Positions 8,499 to 17,100 of a stretch of DNA of 64,000 bases are shown one piece after another (within the stretch, counting starts at the first letter, position 1; each line of letters starts with the position of its first letter). A program made the translations under genes and the position numbers. A model generated the notes under the pieces. The model worked only from the letters and a program-made list of their open reading frames with translations, was not told where the DNA came from and searched no databases. The DNA lies in NCBI RefSeq assembly GCF_900142215.1, contig NZ_FRAC01000030.1, positions 1 to 64,000 of the forward strand, in the 5' to 3' direction. The stretch is from Anaerocolumna jejuensis DSM 15929. GTDB lineage: Bacteria; Bacillota; Clostridia; Lachnospirales; Lachnospiraceae.

Positions 8499-8774
8499 AT
8501 GACCGAACAAGAATTACTAGATATGTTTATTCAGGAGCGTATCAACATGTTAATTGATGCATTACATCAAAACCAGTCTATCAAATCTGAACAAGAGGAA
8601 GCACGAATTCTGCAAGCTGAGATTTTTATTGAAAATTTGCCAGACAAAGAGAAGAAACTGGTTGAAAATTACATTGACTCTCTTACAAGCCAACTTGCTA
8701 TAGAGGAAACTTTTCTATATCGGCATGGATTCATAGATGGAATAAAGGCTCTAAAATATATAAGAAAATTATAA
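8499..8774 (+). CDS. Small helical protein, duplicated (copy 2)
   Basis: A 91-residue paralogue of the protein at 6070-6345, closely similar along its whole length and preceded by AAAGGGGGG. The start MTEQELLDMF is shared. The end reads FLYRHGFIDGIKALKYIRKL, with the GF.DG..ALKYI pattern resembling DUF6809-type proteins. Both copies are intact, so both may be under selection. Function is unknown. A hairpin at 8785-8825 could end its transcript. Confidence 0.65.
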   Translation: MTEQELLDMFIQERINMLIDALHQNQSIKSEQEEARILQAEIFIENLPDKEKKLVENYIDSLTSQLAIEETFLYRHGFIDGIKALKYIRKL

Positions 8775-8784
8775 TAATGAAAAC

Positions 8785-8825
8785 ACCTCCAAACTGATTT
8801 CTTTAGACTAAATCAGCTTGGAGGT
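8785..8825. terminator. Hairpin of the ACCTCCAA repeat family, copy 2
   Basis: ACCTCCAAACTGATTT pairs with AAATCAGCTTGGAGGT, a long perfect stem of about 15 bp. It lies between convergent genes and could act in both directions. Confidence 0.6.
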
Positions 8826-8945
8826 CAACATAACCATAAGATAGAAATTCTATTTCGCTTTTTACCTGTTACTCCTCAAAATATTTTGTAATCATCCAAC
8901 TGCGATTTAACATTATATTCAAATCAAAAAAATCTCTTGCTAAAC

Positions 8946-9395
8946 TTAAGTGGCGTTAAGATTCCTTTCAAATTCTGTATAATCATTAATTATTTTATTT
9001 TGTTCATATTCGTTTAGATTTTGATACCTTTCCAATAATAAATTTAATAACTCATCTGGTATTTCAATATCTGTCTTTTTATAAATTTCAATAGATACTT
9101 CAGACATGATATCTCCTAATAGTACTACTCCTATATCAGCCTTTCGTTTGTAGATGCAGTCTAATGTTCTCATTGGATTAATATCATATATAATATCAAA
9201 AACGGTAGCTTGCAAATAATCATCACCTTTATTATTTTCAAGAATATCTATACCTAATTCAAAGGTTTTATTAATATCTCGATTATATAACTCAAGCAAT
9301 GCTGCACTAGTTTCCTCGAATCCAAAAATATCTTGTATTATTTCGATTAACTTACTTGTTTCTAATTTTTTTATATATTCTAATTCATCTTCCAT
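8946..9395 (-). CDS. Immunity protein for toxin 2
   Basis: A 149-residue, acidic, all-helical protein starting MEDELEYIKKLE. Its ATG follows GGAGGTAGTTGT and is 13 bases after the toxin stop codon. Internal segments such as SAALLELYNRDINKTFELGI suggest a small helical-repeat fold. A close paralogue is encoded at 26411-26875, where only the tail of a toxin remains. Tight coupling to toxin 2 makes it the likely cognate immunity protein. I cannot assign a numbered immunity family with confidence. Confidence 0.7.
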   Translation of the reverse strand: MEDELEYIKKLETSKLIEIIQDIFGFEETSAALLELYNRDINKTFELGIDILENNKGDDYLQATVFDIIYDINPMRTLDCIYKRKADIGVVLLGDIMSEVSIEIYKKTDIEIPDELLNLLLERYQNLNEYEQNKIINDYTEFERNLNAT

Positions 9396-9408
9396 ACAAC
9401 TACCTCCA

Positions 9409-10962
9409 TTATTTAATAGGTTTTAGTATTACTGTAGCCAAATAAGGTGTGCCATCATCCAATATCTTCCATCTACTTACGACTTGAATTTTTCCATTAG
9501 CCCCTTTAATATAACTTATAATTTCCGTATTACCAGTCTTCGCAGACTTAGCTGCTTCTAATAATTCTTCAGCTATCATCTGATTATTCTCAGCATTGTC
9601 CAATATGCCAGCATTATTTAGTGTTTTGCTCATTTCCTGTGATCTCTGGTAATTGTGCAATTTATCTTCACACGATTTAAGCTCACTTTTCATATTTTTG
9701 TTAAAGGTTTCAGTATTAGTTTTCTTTATATTTTTCAACTCATTTATTCGTGATTTAACAGCATCAACATCTAATTCAACTTTTCCTCTCATATATGTAT
9801 CAATTTTTCCTGTATTAATCTGTGCATTACCATCAGTATAAACTTTTACAGGATGGCTAGAGCCTGGTGGTGTCACTTCAGTAGTCTTTAGGCTACTTTT
9901 AACACCAGCCCCCGAACCCTTAATAAGGTCTGCACTCTTTTCCAATTCACCCACTGCACCGGTATCATCCGCTAAACCTATGTTCTTTGTACTCTTATAC
10001 TCTTCTTTTATAACATTCTCTAATTTTACACTACCACTCTCTAAATTATTTTGCAAGCCGGAATAATTTAATGACTTCCTATATTTTAGTAAATTGTAAG
10101 ATTTTTTGAATAAATTTACTATCTGTCCCGCCATTCCAACAGTAATGCAAACAGCCTCCGTTACATCCAAAGCCCCTGCAGTAAAGTTGGATAAGTCATT
10201 CATTGTTCCATTCCCATAGTTTTTCTGGCGTAATACATCCGATAGTGTATCCTGCTTTCCATAGATTTCTGCCAACGCCGGGTTTCCCTCCATTGCTGCT
10301 TCTGCTGCTTTATAGGAAGTTTTTACATTGACACAGCTGTTCAATGCTGCAATTCCGAATCCGACCGCCAGACAAAAGCCGGTGAAAGTTGAGATTGGAA
10401 ATGTAGCGGCAAATATCGCTACTGCCAAACATGCTTCCGCAATGGCTGCGATTTCCCCAATAACATACTTTCCTCCCTCACATTCATACCAATGCCTGAT
10501 AGAATCTTCCAGTGATTCTATGACAGTATCAAGCCCCTCCAGTAAATCAGCAATGGTTCCTAAAAGAGGGATACTGTTTTTCAAATCCATTAACAAACCC
10601 AATAATTTCGCCTTCCAGTCATCAAGGCGCAGGGATTTATGATGGTCCAGGAAATACTCTCTTTGAGCAGTGATGGCATCTGCAACTTCCTGGTCAATTC
10701 GTTCTGCGGTTTCAAGCAGATTTGTAATTTGTTCTGCATAGTGATAGAAAACATCAGATTTTTGATTTAAAGCATTGGCTTTATCCCTGACAGAATCACT
10801 TGCACTCTGCAGGTAGCCGGTAGAGGGGCCCGTAATACTTGCAATACCACTTATCATTTTCTTTTCAAGACTTTCCTCATATTCTCCTGCCCGTTTTCCT
10901 AAGGATTTCGAATATGCTGCAATGGATTCTAGCATATCATACTCTAATATGAAATCTGACAT
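9409..10962 (-). CDS. Polymorphic toxin 2: conserved N-terminus, unidentified tip
   Basis: A 517-residue protein with residues 1 to about 349 almost identical to toxin 1, including the hydrophobic stretch near 163-213. It then switches at IKGSGAGVKSS to an unrelated tip of about 165 residues. The tip has a central Lys/Glu-rich helical hairpin and ends in RWKILDDGTPYLATVILKPI. No catalytic motif is recognisable, though a compact C-terminal beta unit like this is seen in many secreted nuclease tips. It lies 149 bases downstream of the giant gene on the same strand and has no separate shared promoter element, so it may be cotranscribed with it. Confidence 0.72.
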   Translation of the reverse strand: MSDFILEYDMLESIAAYSKSLGKRAGEYEESLEKKMISGIASITGPSTGYLQSASDSVRDKANALNQKSDVFYHYAEQITNLLETAERIDQEVADAITAQREYFLDHHKSLRLDDWKAKLLGLLMDLKNSIPLLGTIADLLEGLDTVIESLEDSIRHWYECEGGKYVIGEIAAIAEACLAVAIFAATFPISTFTGFCLAVGFGIAALNSCVNVKTSYKAAEAAMEGNPALAEIYGKQDTLSDVLRQKNYGNGTMNDLSNFTAGALDVTEAVCITVGMAGQIVNLFKKSYNLLKYRKSLNYSGLQNNLESGSVKLENVIKEEYKSTKNIGLADDTGAVGELEKSADLIKGSGAGVKSSLKTTEVTPPGSSHPVKVYTDGNAQINTGKIDTYMRGKVELDVDAVKSRINELKNIKKTNTETFNKNMKSELKSCEDKLHNYQRSQEMSKTLNNAGILDNAENNQMIAEELLEAAKSAKTGNTEIISYIKGANGKIQVVSRWKILDDGTPYLATVILKPIK

Positions 10963-11077
10963 AGATTCCTCCTGGTTTCTTCTTTTCTTTCTTAGAAACA
11001 GCTAAACTCTATTAAATTTTAGCCGTGGAAGTACAATAACAGCTTCTGCAATTGTTCCATACTGAATATCTATCAGT

Positions 11078-11100
11078 CCCCGGAGCTTTCGCTCCAGGGG
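11078..11100 (-). terminator. Strong GC hairpin between giant gene and toxin 2
   Basis: CCCCTGGAGC, a GAAA tetraloop and GCTCCGGGG form a very stable stem just after the stop of the giant gene. No T-run follows, so it may be an RNA-stabilising or partial stop signal rather than a full terminator. Confidence 0.55.
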
Positions 11101-11111
11101 CTCTGATTAAA

Positions 11112-14100
11112 TTAGTGTGTATTTTGCGTTGAAATATCAACCAATGATGAAGTTGTATCATATGCGGCGATGAAAGTTGGAATATTACTGCCAAAGGAAA
11201 AAGTCTTACCATCGATTATTATGCTTCCGTTATCATTGCCGGTGCTGTATTTTATGTTCCAAACATCACCGATTGCTTTGATGTCAGCTGTCATTATAAT
11301 AACGTAGTCATTGTTGTTATTGAATTCTGTTCCTGCTTTATACTTGCCCGTAACGGTATACTGTGTTCCTGAAATCAGGAATGTACTTCCAATAGCATAT
11401 TCCTTATTCACAGCTTGAGAAGAAAGGTAGGCTTTAGAGAATTGCTTTGTCTTTGTTATGCCATTTTCCACATAGGATGCCACATACCAATCCTCTTCCG
11501 GCTCTACATGAATGCCTTTTTCCCTGTAAGCCGAAAATACCGCAGAGGAAGGAAGTCCCATCTTAAGATGCCATCTTTGTGCCTGATGGTTGAACATCTG
11601 AGCAAGATAAGCACCATCAAAGTTCGTATCAATACCGCCATTGATACCATTTGAAGTAATTCCTAATCTTGCGGACTGTTCTTTTATAGCAGTTACCAGG
11701 CTGGTACCTAAAAAGGTTCTTGCTCTAAGACCTGGCTGCAGGCATTGCATGGTCCCTTCATTATAATAGTTTCCATAGGGTACTGTTAGGTACTTATATC
11801 CCATAAGTTCCCCTTCAGAATCATTTATATCTTCGATGAAGTAATCTCTTACTGCATCTGTAATACTTGATTCACGTCCTCCGGCAGTATAATTGCGTCT
11901 TGCAGACTCGTCCGTCCAATTCAGATACATCGTATACCTATACAGCTTATTTGCTAAGGTTTCATAACCATCAAGATACTTTCCATCACTATCCATATAT
12001 TCCGAATATAAGCCAAAATAATTAATCGGTCTGGTATTTCCACTATCATTGATGTAAACATCAACAGGAGTAAGTTCATTTGTCCTCTTGTTCAATGCAT
12101 AGAAGTAAGGTATAACCTGTAAGTACCGGTTATAATCACCCATTGTAGTGATATCATAGAGGACATTATACCCAAGCTTCTGTTGATCCGTCTGCAGAAT
12201 ACCATTTGAGTTCTTATCCGCTGATAACCCCATACCATCACTTTTTGCTTTTACCGTCCACTCTTGGGAACCCCAGGTATTATAGTATTTCGTACCTTCA
12301 CTTACCTGCTCTCCCCGGACATCAGCCGCTAAGGGATATCCGGCTGAATTCCTGTGCCAGGACAGATAATGTTCAGAAATGGAACAGTCAACTTTTGAAA
12401 CAATACCCTGGATTATCCAGTCATCGTTATTTGTAACCGTTGACTTTTTAAAGTAGTTACTGAACCGTATATCATCTGTATCTTCCACAATTAAGTTTCC
12501 GATTCGTCCGATAATGTCAAGATAGCCCAACTTCCTTGCAGTGTGATGAGAAGTTAAATCACCGAATCTATCTTTGTTAGTTATATACGTATTTTTATAT
12601 GTATAGATATCAAATTCCTCTTCATGGTCTCCGCTGCCAGCATAAGGAGCATCTATAGAGCTTTGGTCATCATAATTAATTGCTTCAGCTGCAAATTGCG
12701 CTTCAATACAGGATGCTTCGTTGTTTTCCAGCAGGCAATAGAAATTGTATTCCGTACAAGGGCTGCTTACACTAACTGTACCGTTACCGTTTAAAACAAA
12801 AATCTTTCCGTCAATTACAGCCATTGTACCGCCTTCAACAAGAGTTGTACTGCCCCCATTATAGTTCATCAGGTTATTCACAGTATCAAATACATAAGTG
12901 TTTCCGTTTAAGGAGAGGTTTTTTCCTCCGCTTAAGGTATAAGTATTTGTAGTTGACTTATCAATAAGCTCTAGTGAAATCCAGTCTCCTGCCTGATGAT
13001 TTTCCCATACCCCATTTCTTTCATACAGAACATCAAAGTCAAACTTAACATATTTCTCTCTTGTCCATTCGGTTGTATCCATGTTTTGGCTGTATCCCTT
13101 ACCTCTGTTCACAGACGTTTGCAGGAGACCATAGGAACCGTCCCCGTAAAAATCACCGGTATTGGGGAAATAAACCTTAAAGAAATTATCAAGGGTCACA
13201 TAAGCTGCCTGTTCTACTTTAGTACCATTAGCGTCAAATACTTCTGTTTTCGTATGCTCGTGTTTTTTATCATCGTTGCATGGATCCCAGCAAATGGTGC
13301 TTGAAAAATCATAATGGCTGCCAAAGTGATGGGGTTCGGTACAGGATAACACGGTTTTTTCGGTAAAACTTGCTCCTGTATTGTTAATTTCTTTACAATT
13401 CCATATCGGGTTTATGATAGTCGCCCTGTTTGTAGTCACAATATCCGGAATTAAATTCATGTTGGCTTTAATGTAATCGAACAGCTCACTATCTTCCGGA
13501 AATGTTTTAATACTGGTTATTGTCACCGCTCCATTACCGGCTCTTAATCCGGAAGACATACTGGCATCTGTTACTCCACCGATATATCCGGAACCACCCT
13601 GTCCTCCTGCTGACGCACCGTCAGAGCTGGCTGCGCCGCCATAGTAGCCACCTCCGCCGGCACCAACATAGTTGGAGCATCCATGGGAGTAACCCTCGCC
13701 CTGTCCCAAGGAGTAAGAGGCATATGCATAATTACCACCTATACCAGGATACCACGAGCCATTATAACTACCTCCGCCGCCTCCGCCAGCGACTATTACC
13801 CTATCGCTTAATGCCATCCCGCCAACACGAATATCCGATGCACCGCCGCCATAAGTGGTTTCATTGCCGCCGCCATTACCCATTGATGTCCCGCCGCCAT
13901 TATAACCATATTGACCGCCTACATAAATATTTACTGTTTGTCCTGCAGTTAAGGAATAAGTTCCCTTCGAATAACCGCCAAGACCTGCATAGGAACCGCT
14001 GGCTTGTGCTCCCCAGGTTTCAAATATATATTTGCCTGCTTTGGGCGCCTTAAATGTCTGATAATTACCTGTGTATGCGAAATTATAAACGGTTCCTACG

Positions 14101-17100
14101 GTTACGACATTATTTGTGTCTATGTCAAATTTTGATACTACCATATTGAAGAGCGTTGTTCCCAGTTCCTTTTTTAATGATGTCCAGTCACCATTTTTCG
14201 CCTCTGCCAACGCTATCTGGTAACCTTTACTGTCTATTGTTAGGCAGGAGGAGGAGTGCTCATGCTTTGAATAGATAGAGGTATTTCCGTAAGTACCGTC
14301 ATCATTTTTTGCTGTCCAGTCAATGGTAGTACCTGCTGCTGTCAAACCATTATAAAGATTTTGGAAATAGTAATCATTCTGTTTATACGTTGTATAGCAG
14401 CTTGCAGTATGTTTCAGTGTTCCGCCGCATCTCGTAATAACAACATTATCAAAATAGAAATTCGTAGAATAATTGTTGTCATTTTTCCAGCATCCGATAC
14501 TAAGACCATTTCCTCTCATGTCATCATTGACAGCTGCTGCAGCAATCTGTTCCTCTGTCAGACCGGTTGTTATCTGCGCTATTGCTTGTGCCCCATCAAT
14601 TGATAATTCACAGTCATATAAAGAGCCCAGACTGAAGGTTGCTGCAATTTTAACCTTTTTACCAATAATGTTTACAGCCGCTGCTCTCGATTGACCTGTG
14701 CTGGTGACAAATACAGGAGAAGTACTGTTCGCCGGAACATACAATCCGACACCGCCGATAGAAAACAACATTGTATTTGCGGCAGGAGCTGATGGCAGGT
14801 ATATATCTGCTGAAATTTTAACTCTTGAACTGGCTGTTGTTGTTATCTGGCAATCGTTATAAGGAAAGGTCATTCTACTTCCAGTTCCGCTTATTTTGAC
14901 CATCTGCCCTGTTCCAAAACCCGAATACCCGGAATCTCCCAAAATTAAAGTCATTGAATCAGGCAATTCAAAAGAGGTATGCGCCCCGTCTGAATTAACA
15001 AGGTTATTTTTAATCGTCTGTCCGGTATAAGGCGCGTATGCCCCATCATCTTCTGAACCGGTATCGGTATTTATCTTATCTTCAAAGTCAAATGAAAGGC
15101 TTGCTGTATCCAGTGTATATTTACAGTTTAGAACCCTGTACTCACATAATTCCGGTGTACCCGGGCATTTTTCAAGGGCCGACAAGGTTTTCATTGCATC
15201 TTTCACAATACCATCCGTTGTACGCTTATCCTCCACACCTGATTTTACTATCATGGCATTCTGCACGGACACCGCATCCAAAGTAACGATATTGTTAACC
15301 TTATAATCAGAATTATCATTATAAGCAGAATACTTCGATTTATATATTAGTCCGGGTCCATAGTTGTACCCTGCAGCTTTTAAGATGTCACTTTCCTTTT
15401 CCTCAAAGGTATCCGAATATACTTCACCGTCTGCAGTTCCGTCGTCGGCAATTTGTTCATTCTCCCCAACCTCATTATTTTGGTATGTACTGCCGCCAAG
15501 GCCGGTTTTGCTGTCGTTAGCCAAACTGTATTTCAGGATTGGAAGGTAAAAGACATAGGAATCTCCGGTAATATATTCTGCATTTTTATTTGTGGGCTTT
15601 TGCTTTATTTTATCCGCATACATTCTTAAGTTTGTTACTCTGTCCATACGTGCCTGTGATTTACCGGATGAAGCAATGTTCGCAGCACCATAAGCCGATT
15701 TCGGGAAGGATTGTTTACTGCTGACCTGTGCCAGCCCTAATTCATCCTTTGCCGAAGAAAATACAGTGGTATCATTGTCAAATCTGGTGGATATTACAGC
15801 AGCGTTGCCGGTTCCCTGGTACTTCGCAGCCGGAGTATTATACTTACCATTATAGGAGCCGACATTGATTCCATTTGGTACGACCTTTGCAAAGGAAGAG
15901 GTGTTGTTTGTCCACATTTTTGCCCACTTCGCATCGACTGAATCCTGAGTATCCTTCAGTGCCTTATCCTCATTTGAGTTTGATTTGATACTGGTACTTC
16001 CGTTTGCAACAGCTCTTAAGGTAGGGAAATTTTCCTGTGCCTTTGCTGTTGAATTTTCTGTAAAGTAAACGGGGCTTTGGTCACCGCTTGAAGTCTGTAA
16101 AATCAGCATATCCGAAATAACCGTTGCCGTTACGGACTGGTTCCTTCTTTGCCAGAACCTCTGCCACTCTGCCGTTGCAAGGTCTTTTGTATCAGTTTCA
16201 GAACTATATGCATTCTTTACCCCAGTGGTGGCTATATTTTTTCTTTCTTCATTTTTGAATGCCGTATTTGTATATAAGCATCCCGTTGCGTAAGTTTCAT
16301 TATGTCCTTTTCCCCCTGCCGGAACTGGATTGGAGGCGCATACGGTACTTGCCATACCATCACATTTATTGGTACGCTTTGTAACGCCGGATGCCATCTC
16401 TTCATAATACACATCATCTCCCTGTGCTTCCTGCAGGGTATATCGGATACGCCCTATGCGAGATGCATTTGTTAAAGTACCATTTGAAAAAGCCGGATTA
16501 TTATAGGCTGCAATATTATAAAAAATATTAGGGTCACCTTGTGTAATCGAAGCAATCACATTTTCATCACTGTTATAAGTAATTTCATCCATTCCGGTAA
16601 CATAGCCTTTTTGAATCTTGTATACTTTGCATTTTGTAATATCAATCGTGTCATAGGAAATGTACTGGGTCCATGTGTCTGAAATTGCAGGCAGGTCATG
16701 CTGACAGCAGGGTCCGCAGATAACATGGGCCGGTATTGTTGCTGTAACAGTAATTGTATAACTGCCTGTTGGACCCGGTTCTGCTTTTGCTGTTGCCATT
16801 TCATTTCCGCAAGGCACACCGGGAGATGTAATATTTCCTTTTGAATCATAAGAAGGATCTTTATAGGAACAGGGCTTACTGTCACTTGCCGTTGTAGTCA
16901 CGGGATCAACCGCACTATCTGACGTTATACTTGCATTGGAGAAAAAGACCTTTCTGGTTTTTCCGTCAGAAGCTGCTGTATGGCTGATGGAATACCCCTG
17001 TAAGGTGCTCGCCCAGGAGCTTGCCTGGGATTTTGCAGCATTATAGGCGGTTCTGTCGGGTATTGCCGGACACGTTGCTGTCGCTTCATGTAAGGCTGTA

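Noticed and set aside
13520..14053. 177-codon plus-strand frame opposite the glycine-rich domain
   Set aside because: It is the antisense shadow of a Gly-rich, GC-richer coding stretch. Composition (Arg/His/Tyr rich) is typical of such artefacts.
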